The position numbers and the translations under genes are program-made. 64,000 nt of DNA from Rhizobium laguerreae (GTDB lineage Bacteria > Pseudomonadota > Alphaproteobacteria > Rhizobiales > Rhizobiaceae), in NCBI RefSeq assembly GCF_002008165.1, contig NZ_MRDM01000029.1, positions 186,001 to 250,000 of the forward strand, read 5' to 3'. Of this stretch, positions 17,268 through 25,670 are shown one piece after another (the stretch's first letter is position 1; each line of letters begins with the position of its first letter). The notes beneath the pieces are model-generated. The model made no database searches. It was not told the DNA's origin and was given only the letters and a program-made list of their open reading frames with translations.

Positions 17268-17954
17268 ATGCCTGTCATTGATCTTGCCACTACGCCGTTA
17301 CGTGAACTCAATAGTGCCCTGCACAACATCCAGAACGGTTCGAACCATCTTTCCTTCGAAGTCGTCAATCCGCGCGGCAGCCATTCGGTTGCCGTCGGCA
17401 TCGATGCGCCCGTCACGGTCGATGTGAAGGGGTCGGTCGGCTATTACTGCGCCGGCATGAACGACGGCGGGACCGTCACCGTTCACGGTTCGGCAGGTCC
17501 GGGTGTTGCGGAAAACATGATGTCTGGAACCGTCGTCATCGAGGGGGATGCCAGCCAGTATGCCGGCGCAACCGGCCGCGGCGGCCTCCTTGTCATCAAG
17601 GGCAATGCGGCGTCACGCTGCGGCATCTCGATGAAGGGCATCGACATCGTCGTTCATGGCAATATTGGCCACATGTCCGCCTTCATGGGTCAGTCCGGCC
17701 ACCTCGTGGTGCTCGGCGATGCCGGCGATGCGCTTGGGGATTCGCTCTACGAAGCGAAGCTCTTCGTGCGCGGTTCGGTCAAGAGCCTGGGTGCCGATTG
17801 CATCGAAAAGGAGCTGCGTCCCGAGCACCTGACGAAGCTGGCCGAACTTCTTGAAAAGGCGGGCGTGACCGAAGTGAGGCCCGAGGAATTCAAGCGTTAC
17901 GGCTCGGCCCGCAAGCTTTACAATTTCAATATCGACAACGCCGACGCGTATTAA
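17268..17954 (+). CDS. glxC: GXGXG-domain subunit GlxC (MgsB-type)
   Basis: A 228-residue right-handed beta-helix equivalent to the C-terminal GXGXG domain of glutamate synthase large subunit. Repeating turns are visible: GSVGYYCAGMNDGG, GSAGPGVAENMMSGT, GRGGLLVIKGNAASR and GHMSAFMGQSGHLVVLGDAGD. It would be the structural centre joining the amidotransferase GlxB and the FMN subunit GlxD. It lies 39 bp after glxB and 14 bp before glxD. Confidence 0.92.
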   Translation: MPVIDLATTPLRELNSALHNIQNGSNHLSFEVVNPRGSHSVAVGIDAPVTVDVKGSVGYYCAGMNDGGTVTVHGSAGPGVAENMMSGTVVIEGDASQYAGATGRGGLLVIKGNAASRCGISMKGIDIVVHGNIGHMSAFMGQSGHLVVLGDAGDALGDSLYEAKLFVRGSVKSLGADCIEKELRPEHLTKLAELLEKAGVTEVRPEEFKRYGSARKLYNFNIDNADAY

Positions 17955-17968
17955 GGCGAGGGACCATC

Positions 17969-19297
17969 ATGAGCTACCACAACCCCTATACCCCGCCGCG
18001 CAAGTCCGCGACCTTCGACGATTACACGCTGGCGGAAATCCGCCGTGCCGCGGCGACCGGCATTTACGACATCCGCGGCGCCGGCACCAAACGGAAGGTT
18101 CCTCATTTCGATGACCTGCTGTTTCTCGGCGCATCGATCTCGCGTTATCCGCTCGAAGGTTACCGCGAGAAGTGCGACACATCGGTTGTCCTCGGCGCGC
18201 GCTTCGCCAAAAAGCCCATTCATCTGAAGACGCCGATCACCATTGCCGGCATGAGCTTCGGCGCGCTCTCCGGCAATGCCAAGGAAGCGCTCGGACGCGG
18301 CGCGACGATTGCCGGAACCTCCACCACGACAGGCGACGGCGGGATGACCGATGAAGAGCGCGGCCATTCACAGACGTTGGTCTACCAGTATCTGCCGTCG
18401 CGATACGGCATGAATCCCAAGGACCTGCGTCGCGCCGACGCGATTGAAGTGGTTGTCGGTCAAGGTGCCAAGCCCGGCGGCGGCGGCATGCTGCTCGGCC
18501 AGAAGATCTCCGATCGCGTCGCCAACATGCGCAACCTGCCGATGGGCATCGACCAGCGCTCGGCCTGCCGCCATCCGGATTGGACCGGCCCGGACGACCT
18601 CGAAATCAAGATCCTGGAACTGCGCGAGATCACCGACTGGGAAAAGCCGATCTATGTGAAGGTCGGCGGCGCGCGGCCTTATTACGATACAGCGCTTGCT
18701 GTGAAGGCCGGGGCCGACGTGGTGGTGCTCGATGGCATGCAGGGCGGAACCGCAGCCACGCAGGATGTCTTCATCGAAAATGTCGGCATGCCGACGCTCG
18801 CCTGCATCCGCCCCGCGGTCCAGGCGCTGCAGGATCTCGGCATGCATCGCAAGGTGCAACTGATCATCTCGGGCGGCATCCGTTCGGGCGCCGACGTGGC
18901 CAAGGCACTGGCGCTCGGCGCCGATGCCGTTGCCATCGGCACGGCGGCGTTGGTTGCGATCGGCGACAACGATCCGCACTGGGAAGAAGAATACCAGAAG
19001 CTCGGCACCACGGCCGGCGCCTATGACGATTGGCACGAAGGCAAGGACCCGGCGGGCATCACCACGCAGGATCCGGAGCTGATGAAGCGGCTCGATCCGA
19101 TCGCCGCCGGCCGCCGTCTCGCCAACTATCTGAAGGTTATGACGCTGGAAGCCCAGACCATCGCGCGCGCCTGCGGCAAGAACCACTTGCACAACCTGGA
19201 ACCGGAAGATCTTTGCGCGCTGACGATGGAGGCGGCCGCAATGGCCCAGATCCCGCTCGCCGGCACAAATTGGTATCCCGGCAAGGGAGGCTACTGA
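17969..19297 (+). CDS. glxD: FMN-binding glutamate synthase-like subunit GlxD (MgsC-type)
   Basis: A 442-residue TIM-barrel protein equivalent to the FMN domain of glutamate synthase. Visible motifs include TIAGMSFGALSGNAKEALGRGA (in parts), the QGAKPGGGGMLLGQK phosphate/FMN segment and LIISGGIRSGADVAKALALGADAVAIGTAAL (in parts), the FMN-binding glycine-rich loop. Ammonia or methylamine channelled from GlxB would react here with 2-oxoglutarate. With gmaS immediately downstream, N-methylglutamate synthase is the most probable activity. Confidence 0.92.
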   Translation: MSYHNPYTPPRKSATFDDYTLAEIRRAAATGIYDIRGAGTKRKVPHFDDLLFLGASISRYPLEGYREKCDTSVVLGARFAKKPIHLKTPITIAGMSFGALSGNAKEALGRGATIAGTSTTTGDGGMTDEERGHSQTLVYQYLPSRYGMNPKDLRRADAIEVVVGQGAKPGGGGMLLGQKISDRVANMRNLPMGIDQRSACRHPDWTGPDDLEIKILELREITDWEKPIYVKVGGARPYYDTALAVKAGADVVVLDGMQGGTAATQDVFIENVGMPTLACIRPAVQALQDLGMHRKVQLIISGGIRSGADVAKALALGADAVAIGTAALVAIGDNDPHWEEEYQKLGTTAGAYDDWHEGKDPAGITTQDPELMKRLDPIAAGRRLANYLKVMTLEAQTIARACGKNHLHNLEPEDLCALTMEAAAMAQIPLAGTNWYPGKGGY

Positions 19298-19307
19298 TTT
19301 CTACTAC

Positions 19308-19330
19308 CGGCCGGGCAAACATCCCGGCCG
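19308..19330 (+). promoter_or_regulatory. hairpin between glxD and gmaS
   Basis: CGGCCGGG and CCCGGCCG form an 8-bp stem with a 7-nt loop, with no T-run after it. It could be an RNA processing or stabilising element that lets gmaS be expressed at a level different from glxBCD. Confidence 0.4.
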
Positions 19331-19380
19331 CCTCGCATCCATAGGCAAAGTGTCTCGAAGAAATCCAAAGGGGAACGAGA

Positions 19381-20688
19381 ATGACACTGGATCTTGCTGC
19401 TTTTGCCAGAGACAAAGGCATCAAATATTTCATGATCAGCTATACCGACCTGTTCGGCGGCCAACGCGCCAAGCTGGTTCCCGCAGAAGCCATCGCCGAT
19501 ATGCAGAGAGATGGCGCCGGCTTTGCGGGCTTCGCAACCTGGCTGGATTTGACACCTGCCCATCCCGATTTGTTCGCGCTTCCCGATGCTTCCTCCGTCA
19601 TCCAGCTCCCCTGGAAGAAAGACGTCGCTTGGGTTGCCGCCGACTGCGTCATGGACGATCAGCCTGTCGAACAGGCACCGCGCGTGGTGCTGAAAAGACT
19701 GGTCGCTGAAGCTGCGAAAGAAGGGCTCCGGGTGAAAACCGGCGTGGAGCCCGAGTTCTTTCTCATCTCCGCGGACGGCTCGGTGATTTCAGACCAGTTC
19801 GATACAGCCGAAAAGCCTTGCTACGATCAGCAGGCCGTGATGCGTCGCTATGATGTCATCGCCGAGATTTGCGACTACATGCTCGAGCTCGGCTGGAAGC
19901 CCTATCAGAACGACCACGAGGACGCGAACGGCCAGTTCGAGATGAACTGGGAGTATGACGACGCGCTTCAGACGGCAGACAAGCACTCCTTCTTCAAGTT
20001 CATGGTCAAGTCGGTCGCCGAAAAGCACGGCCTTCGCGCTACGTTCATGCCGAAGCCCTTCAAGGGCCTGACCGGCAACGGGTGCCATGCCCACATCTCG
20101 GTCTGGGACGTCGGTGGCAAGGTCAACGCCTTCGCGGACAAGGAAATGCCATTTGGCCTCTCCGCTCAGGGCAAAACCTTCCTCGGCGGCATCATGAAAC
20201 ATGCTTCCGCGCTTGCCGCGATCACCAATCCGACGGTCAATTCCTATAAGCGCATCAACGCGCCGCGCACCACATCGGGCGCCACCTGGGCGCCGAACAC
20301 CGTCACCTGGACGGGCAACAACCGCACCCACATGGTGCGCGTGCCGGGGCCGGGCCGCTTCGAGCTGCGCCTGCCCGATGGGGCTGTTAATCCCTACCTG
20401 CTGCAAGCGATCATCATCGCGGCCGGCCTCGACGGCGTTCGCTGCCAGGCAGACCCCGGCCGCCACTACGATATCGACATGTATGCCGAGGGGTACCTGG
20501 TGAAGGACGCGCCGCGCCTGCCGCTCAACCTGCTTGACGCGCTGCGCGCTTATGATGCCGACGAGGGCTTGAAGCAGGCGATCGGGGCCGAGTTTTCCGC
20601 CGCCTATCTCAAGCTCAAGCATCAGGAATGGAATGCCTACTGCTCGCATTTCACCCAGTGGGAACGCGACAGCACGCTCGATATCTGA
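19381..20688 (+). CDS. gmaS: gamma-glutamylmethylamide synthetase / type III glutamine synthetase (GmaS, GlnT)
   Basis: A 435-residue glutamine-synthetase fold enzyme. The metal- and glutamate-binding segments are visible: VEPEFFL near 120, DHEDANGQFEMN near 178, and NGCHAHISVWD near 235. It lacks the extra domains of long GSIII and is the size of rhizobial GlnT/GmaS. GmaS joins methylamine to glutamate using ATP; the product feeds N-methylglutamate synthase (GlxBCD). The start at 19381 has an AAAGGGGAAC ribosome site. Rhizobial copies are often annotated only as GlnT; context here supports the methylamine reaction. Confidence 0.9.
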   Translation: MTLDLAAFARDKGIKYFMISYTDLFGGQRAKLVPAEAIADMQRDGAGFAGFATWLDLTPAHPDLFALPDASSVIQLPWKKDVAWVAADCVMDDQPVEQAPRVVLKRLVAEAAKEGLRVKTGVEPEFFLISADGSVISDQFDTAEKPCYDQQAVMRRYDVIAEICDYMLELGWKPYQNDHEDANGQFEMNWEYDDALQTADKHSFFKFMVKSVAEKHGLRATFMPKPFKGLTGNGCHAHISVWDVGGKVNAFADKEMPFGLSAQGKTFLGGIMKHASALAAITNPTVNSYKRINAPRTTSGATWAPNTVTWTGNNRTHMVRVPGPGRFELRLPDGAVNPYLLQAIIIAAGLDGVRCQADPGRHYDIDMYAEGYLVKDAPRLPLNLLDALRAYDADEGLKQAIGAEFSAAYLKLKHQEWNAYCSHFTQWERDSTLDI

Positions 20689-20786
20689 GTGGCCTAGACG
20701 CGTCCAATGACAGGCTAACGCGCCGGGGCGAACAAGCTCCGGCGTGATCGGGCCCCTGCACTTGATATGGCGAAGAAAGTGACAGC

Positions 20787-21671
20787 ATGAAGAGTTTCGT
20801 ACTCACCGTATCCTGCAAGTCGACGCGCGGCATCGTCGCGGCGATTTCGAGCTATCTGGCCGACAGGGGCTGCAACATCATCGACAGCTCGCAGTTCGAC
20901 GATCTCGATACCGGCAAGTTCTTCATGCGCGTCGGCTTCATTTCGGAAGAGGGGCTTTCGGGCGCCGATATCGACGCCGGTTTCGCGACCGTCGCCGCTC
21001 CTTTCGAAATGGATTATGATTTTCACGACAGCGAGAAGCGCATGAAGGTGCTGCTGATGGTGTCGCGTTTCGGCCATTGTCTGAACGACCTGCTTTACCG
21101 CTGGAAGATCGGCGCGCTGCCGATCGATATCGTCGGCGTCGTCTCCAATCATTTCGACTACCAGAAGGTCGTGGTCAACCACGACATTCCCTTTCACCAT
21201 ATTCCGGTCACCAAGGCCAACAAGGCGCAGGCCGAGGCCCATATCATGGACGTGGCCGAGCAGACCGGCACCGAGCTGATCGTGCTCGCCCGCTACATGC
21301 AGATCCTGTCGGACGAGATGTGCCAGAATATGTCCGGGAAGATCATCAATATCCACCATTCCTTCCTGCCGAGCTTCAAGGGCGCCAATCCTTACAAACA
21401 AGCCTATCAACGCGGCGTGAAGCTGATCGGGGCCACGGCGCATTACGTCACCGCCGATCTCGACGAAGGCCCGATCATCGAACAGGACACGGCGCGCATC
21501 ACCCATGCGCAGTCACCCGACGACTATGTCTCGATCGGCCGCGATGTCGAAAGCCAGGTGCTGGCGCGGGCCATCCACGCCCATATCCATCACCGCACCT
21601 TCATCAACGGCAATCGCACCGTGGTCTTCCCGGCAAGCCCCGGCAGCTACGCCTCGGAACGCATGGGTTAG
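20787..21671 (+). CDS. purU: formyltetrahydrofolate deformylase PurU
   Basis: A 294-residue enzyme that hydrolyses 10-formyl-THF to formate and THF. An N-terminal ACT domain (about 1-85) is followed by the formyltransferase fold with the ARYMQILS and NIHHSFLPSFKGANPY motifs (catalytic Asn-His) and GATAHYVTADLDEGPII. It commonly sits with sarcosine oxidase genes, where it releases folate after methyl carbons are loaded. Here it lies between gmaS and dmmD and would serve the same purpose for trimethylamine-derived formaldehyde. Confidence 0.95.
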   Translation: MKSFVLTVSCKSTRGIVAAISSYLADRGCNIIDSSQFDDLDTGKFFMRVGFISEEGLSGADIDAGFATVAAPFEMDYDFHDSEKRMKVLLMVSRFGHCLNDLLYRWKIGALPIDIVGVVSNHFDYQKVVVNHDIPFHHIPVTKANKAQAEAHIMDVAEQTGTELIVLARYMQILSDEMCQNMSGKIINIHHSFLPSFKGANPYKQAYQRGVKLIGATAHYVTADLDEGPIIEQDTARITHAQSPDDYVSIGRDVESQVLARAIHAHIHHRTFINGNRTVVFPASPGSYASERMG

Positions 21672-21704
21672 AGGCGGGTTGAGGGACGGCAAAAGCGTAG
21701 CCGT

Positions 21705-21729
21705 ATCCCTCATTCATTCGGTGAGGGAT
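21705..21729 (+). terminator. weak hairpin after purU
   Basis: ATCCCTCA and TGAGGGAT make an 8-bp stem with a 9-nt loop, 34 bp after the purU stop. There is no T-run, so factor-independent termination is doubtful. Confidence 0.35.
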
Positions 21730-21804
21730 GCAGCGAGGGCGCCGAAAGTTTTGGGAAATGCATGTCGGGCGGGCTTGCCACGGCGCGAAAGACGAATATA
21801 GTCA

Positions 21805-21819
21805 GGAAATAAATATTCC
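21805..21819. promoter_or_regulatory. candidate operator upstream of dmmDABC-tmm
   Basis: GGAAATAAATATTCC is a near palindrome (GGAA, AT-rich centre, TTCC) 27 bp before the dmmD start. Its half sites and spacing resemble those upstream of glxB and between tdm and the permease, so the three units could be one regulon. Confidence 0.4.
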
Positions 21820-21845
21820 GTAGAGGAAACAAAAGGGAACGGACA

Positions 21846-22979
21846 ATGGCTTTATCATGGCGTTTCTCCGTCTTGGCGGATCGGCATCGCGCTCTGGGAT
21901 CGAAGCTCGAGGACTGGAGCGGCATGGGCACCGCCTGGACCTACGACAAGGACATGTCGGAAGAGCATGTCGCCGTCCGCACCAAGGCCGGCATCATGGA
22001 TGTCTCGGGCCTGAAGAAGGTGCACCTGGTCGGCCCGCACGCCATCGCCGTGCTCGACCACATCACCACCCGCGACCTGACGAAGATCTACCCCGGCCGC
22101 TCGGTCTACGCGACCATGCTGAACGAGCGCGGCCACTTCACCGACGACTGCATCGTCTATCGCACCGGCCCGAATTCCTGGATGCTCGTGCATGGCTCCG
22201 GCTCCGGCCACGAGGAACTCGTCAAGCAGGCGGCGGGCCGCAATTGCGCGGTGCTCTTCGACGATGACCTGCATGACCTGTCGCTGCAGGGTCCGATCGC
22301 GGTCGACTATCTCGCCAAATATGTGCCCGGCATCCGCGACCTCAAATATTTCCACCACATGCAGACGACGCTGTTCGGCGCGCCGGTGATGATCTCGCGC
22401 ACCGGTTATACCGGCGAACGCGGCTACGAGATCTTCGTGCGCGGCCAGGACGCCGTCATGGTCTGGGACCGGATCGTCGAGGAAGGCAAGGAGATGGGCA
22501 TCATCCCCTGCTGCTTCTCCGTTCTCGACATGCTGCGGGTCGAAAGCTACCTGCTGTTCTACCCCTATGACAATTCGCAGATGTATCCCTTCGCCGACCA
22601 GCCGCCCGGCGACAGCCTCTGGGAACTCGGCCTCGACTTTACCGTCAGCCCCGGCAAGACGGGTTTCCGCGGCGCCGAGGAACATGCGCGCCTCAAGGGC
22701 AAGGAACGCTTCAAGATCTTCGGCATGCTGATCGATGCCGACGGACCGGCCGACCTCGGCGACGAAGTCTTTGCCGACGGCAAAAAGGTCGGCGTCATCA
22801 CCTGCCCGAGCTATTCGTCGCTGACGAAGAAATCCATGGCGATTGCCCGTCTGGACGTTGACAAGGCGATGCATGGGACGAAACTCGAAGTCCGCGGCAA
22901 GACCGTGAAGGCAAGCGCCACCGCCCACACGCTTCCCTTCGACGATCCGGAGAAGAAAAAGAGGATTGCCGTAGGTTAA
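21846..22979 (+). CDS. dmmD: GcvT-family folate-binding protein of the dimethylamine monooxygenase operon (DmmD)
   Basis: A 377-residue aminomethyltransferase-fold protein. Typical GcvT features are AGIMDVSGLKKVHLVGP near the N-terminus, DHITTRDLTKI, SRTGYTGERGYEIFV and the MLRVESYLLFY segment. It would take the formaldehyde equivalent released on N-demethylation of dimethylamine onto tetrahydrofolate. From memory, the marine clusters are ordered dmmDABC with a GcvT-like D gene first, which matches the order here. It starts the operon that runs through tmm; only 11 bp separate it from dmmA. Confidence 0.78.
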   Translation: MALSWRFSVLADRHRALGSKLEDWSGMGTAWTYDKDMSEEHVAVRTKAGIMDVSGLKKVHLVGPHAIAVLDHITTRDLTKIYPGRSVYATMLNERGHFTDDCIVYRTGPNSWMLVHGSGSGHEELVKQAAGRNCAVLFDDDLHDLSLQGPIAVDYLAKYVPGIRDLKYFHHMQTTLFGAPVMISRTGYTGERGYEIFVRGQDAVMVWDRIVEEGKEMGIIPCCFSVLDMLRVESYLLFYPYDNSQMYPFADQPPGDSLWELGLDFTVSPGKTGFRGAEEHARLKGKERFKIFGMLIDADGPADLGDEVFADGKKVGVITCPSYSSLTKKSMAIARLDVDKAMHGTKLEVRGKTVKASATAHTLPFDDPEKKKRIAVG

Positions 22980-22990
22980 GGAGCACGCGA

Positions 22991-23596
22991 ATGCTCGTTG
23001 CAGGCATCAAAAGCCGACCAGTCTACACGGGCTTGACCATCCAGCCGCGCGCCCGGCGGCACATTTTCGCGCTTGAAGGGGAGGGCGCCAAGGCTCTGCT
23101 CGATCAGCAGCCGGAGCTTGACGAAACAGCTCTTTCCCGCAGCGAAATCCTCTATGTCGCCCGCGGCTCGCAGGGTACTGGCCTGGACGAGGCGCTGGCC
23201 CGCCTCGGCGCCGACATGTTCTTCACGGCGCCGACGATCGCCACGCTGCTCTTCCGATTGAAGGGTTCGCTTGCCACCGCCCATATGGGCACGCGGCTTT
23301 ATCTGTCGGGCACGGAAGGCTTCATCGGCCAGGCAATGCTCGTGGCGCTCGATTACGGCATGGACCATGCCTCTATTATCACCGAGCATCGCGGCTCCCT
23401 GGCCCGGCGCGTACAGTGCGTCCATTGCAAGGGCATCACCGACGACGTCACCACCAGCCCCTTCAATTGTAGCCATTGCGGGCTGCCCCTTCTGGTGCGC
23501 GACCATTATTCGCGCCGGCTGGCTGCCTTCCAGGGCGTCAACATCGATGCGGAAGAACCGGGCAGCGCGCCTGATCCGGAGGAGTTGTTCCTTTGA
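22991..23596 (+). CDS. dmmA: dimethylamine monooxygenase subunit DmmA
   Basis: A 201-residue protein. The N-terminal two thirds resemble a ferredoxin-reductase-related fold (RGSQGTGLDEALARLGADMFFTAPT, in parts, and LYLSGTEGFIGQAM). The C-terminus has a metal ribbon with two CxxC knuckles, CVHC and CSHC, around residues 140 and 160. Its place between the GcvT-like gene and the reductase is that of DmmA. With DmmB and DmmC it would convert dimethylamine to methylamine and formaldehyde. It ends within the dmmB start. Confidence 0.82.
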   Translation: MLVAGIKSRPVYTGLTIQPRARRHIFALEGEGAKALLDQQPELDETALSRSEILYVARGSQGTGLDEALARLGADMFFTAPTIATLLFRLKGSLATAHMGTRLYLSGTEGFIGQAMLVALDYGMDHASIITEHRGSLARRVQCVHCKGITDDVTTSPFNCSHCGLPLLVRDHYSRRLAAFQGVNIDAEEPGSAPDPEELFL

Positions 23597-24558
23597 GCGG
23601 TGGCACTGAAATTCCTGTCCGCGTGACGAGGATCACGCCGATCGCCGAGCGGGTCAAGCGCTTCCGTTTCGAGCGCCTTGACGGCAAGCCGATGCCCTAT
23701 TTCTCCGGCGGCGCCCATGTCATCGTTTTGATGAACGATGGCGGCCATATGCGCCGCAACGCCTATTCGCTGATGTCGCCGCCGCATGATTGCGCAGCCT
23801 ATGAGATCAGCGTTCTGCACATCGAGGATTCGCGCGGCGGCTCCACCTTCATGCATGAGAAGGTCCGCGAAGGCGACGAGCTGAAGGTCAGCTATCCCGT
23901 CAACCTGTTCCAGCCGGACTGGCGCGGGCGCAAGCACCTGCTGATCGCCGGCGGCATCGGCATTACCCCCTTCATCGCGATGATGGAGCAGTTTTCCCGC
24001 GAGGGCGCCAATTTCGAACTGCATTATGCCATCCGCACGCGCGACCGCGGTGCCTATTGGCGGCAACTCGTCGAGCGCTATGGCGGACATCGCATCAAGA
24101 TCTATTGCGATGCCGAAGGCGGCGCCATCCCGTTGACACGCCTGCTCGACAGCCAACCGCTCGGCACGCATCTCTATGTCTGCGGCCCGTCCGGGATGAT
24201 CGACGGCGTGCTGAAAACCGGCCTCAACGCCGGCTGGCCGGAGCAGAACCTGCATTCGGAACGGTTCCTGTCGTCTCTGCCAGGCAAGCCCTTCGCGATC
24301 GAGCTCCTGCGGTCCGGCAAGACCGTGAAGGTCGGCCATCACGAAAGCATGCTGGAGGCGATCGAGGCGGCGGGCGTCGACGCGCCCTTCCTCTGTCGCG
24401 GCGGCGCCTGTGGTCAATGCGAGACCGGGGTCGTCACCTGCGACGGCAAGCTGCTGCACCATGACGTCTATCTGACGAACGAAGAAAAAACATCTGGCCG
24501 CAAGGTGATGATCTGCGTTTCCCGCTTCGAGGGAAACACGCTGCATCTTGATCTCTAG
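23593..24558 (+). CDS. dmmB: dimethylamine monooxygenase reductase subunit DmmB (VanB/PDR family)
   Basis: A 321-residue phthalate-dioxygenase-reductase type protein. It has an FMN domain with RRNAYSLMSPP, a nucleotide domain with LLIAGGIGITPFIAMMEQF and YVCGPSGMIDGVL, and a C-terminal plant-type 2Fe-2S ferredoxin (CRGGACGQCETGVV and a later MICVSR cysteine). It passes electrons from NAD(P)H to the haem subunit. The start is TTG at 23593, overlapping the dmmA stop (TTGA) with GGAGGAG upstream; no better start exists. Confidence 0.88.
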   Translation: MSGGTEIPVRVTRITPIAERVKRFRFERLDGKPMPYFSGGAHVIVLMNDGGHMRRNAYSLMSPPHDCAAYEISVLHIEDSRGGSTFMHEKVREGDELKVSYPVNLFQPDWRGRKHLLIAGGIGITPFIAMMEQFSREGANFELHYAIRTRDRGAYWRQLVERYGGHRIKIYCDAEGGAIPLTRLLDSQPLGTHLYVCGPSGMIDGVLKTGLNAGWPEQNLHSERFLSSLPGKPFAIELLRSGKTVKVGHHESMLEAIEAAGVDAPFLCRGGACGQCETGVVTCDGKLLHHDVYLTNEEKTSGRKVMICVSRFEGNTLHLDL

Positions 24559-24589
24559 CGGCATCGGAAGCGGAACAAGGAGACCGGAC

Positions 24590-25630
24590 ATGGCAATCGT
24601 CTTCAAGCAGGAAACCTTCCGGAACGATTTCAGCTATCGGAACAGCCCCGAAAACATCCGGCGTTTCCCGTTTCCGTTCGACCGCGACGAATACATGTAT
24701 TCGGTCAATATGGAGCCGCATGTGCACGGCCGGGCGGGAACCGTCTACGAAAGCCTGATCGACGTCGACGAGCATTATGTCGCCGAGATGCACGACCGGG
24801 CGTTGGTCCTGAAGGAAGATCCGCTGCGCTATCAGGCCCTGCCGCACATGATGAGCGCGCAATGGGATACGCTCGAACTTTTGATGGAAGAGCAGGCGGC
24901 GGGTTACCCCGACCATTTCACCCTGATCCGCGACGGCGACCAGTGGCGCTGGATCAACCGCCCACTCGGTATCGACGACAGCTTCACCTTCGGTGATGCT
25001 TCGACGCTGCCCTATGAGCCCTTCGAATATATCACCCGCCAGGCCCAGGGCGATTTCTGCATCGTCGACCAGCGCGACAGCAATCTCTGGATGGACGCCG
25101 GCATGGTGACGACGCAGGCCGACTGGTCGCTCGATTTTGATATCGGCATGAATTTCATGGAATGGCACGGGCCGGTGCCGCTCGCCCACCAGATCGGCGT
25201 CTTCGACCGGGCGCTGAAATTCCTGCTGAACCTGCAGCAGGGCAAGCCGACACGGCGCTTCAACTGGACGATGACGATCAATCCGCGCCTCGACACCAGC
25301 CCGGAGAATTATCACAAATGGGGTCCTGACCGCACGACGGTGACGCCGGACAATGTCGGCGAAAAGGTGCATCTGCGCGTCGAGCTGCAAAGCCTCTGGC
25401 GCCTGCCGCGCTCGAACGCCATCCTCTTCGTCATCCGCTGCTACCTGATGAACATGGAAGAGCTCGTCACCGTGCCGAAATGGGCACGCCGCTTCCCGCG
25501 CGTGCTGAAGACGCTGCCGCCCGAGCTCATCGACTATAAGGGCCTCACCCGCTTCCGCGAGACGACGATCGACTGGCTTGCCAAATATGACGACGGGGCA
25601 CCGACCAGCCCCGGCATCTATCCGGACTGA
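24590..25630 (+). CDS. dmmC: haem-dependent dimethylamine monooxygenase large subunit DmmC (DUF3445 family)
   Basis: A 346-residue protein of the former DUF3445, now known as haem-dependent oxidative N-demethylase (HODM) alpha-type. Characteristic blocks are FPFPFDRDEY near the N-terminus, LGIDDSFTF, MNFMEWHGPVPLAH, and LRVELQSLWRLPRSNAILFVIRCYL, read in two parts. It carries the PAS-like haem fold in known members. The ATG at 24590 follows AAGGAG; an upstream TTG-type extension overlapping dmmB is not protein-like. Confidence 0.9.
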   Translation: MAIVFKQETFRNDFSYRNSPENIRRFPFPFDRDEYMYSVNMEPHVHGRAGTVYESLIDVDEHYVAEMHDRALVLKEDPLRYQALPHMMSAQWDTLELLMEEQAAGYPDHFTLIRDGDQWRWINRPLGIDDSFTFGDASTLPYEPFEYITRQAQGDFCIVDQRDSNLWMDAGMVTTQADWSLDFDIGMNFMEWHGPVPLAHQIGVFDRALKFLLNLQQGKPTRRFNWTMTINPRLDTSPENYHKWGPDRTTVTPDNVGEKVHLRVELQSLWRLPRSNAILFVIRCYLMNMEELVTVPKWARRFPRVLKTLPPELIDYKGLTRFRETTIDWLAKYDDGAPTSPGIYPD

Positions 25631-25670
25631 CACGCAGGACAATGCGATATAATCAAGAGGGGAATGCTTC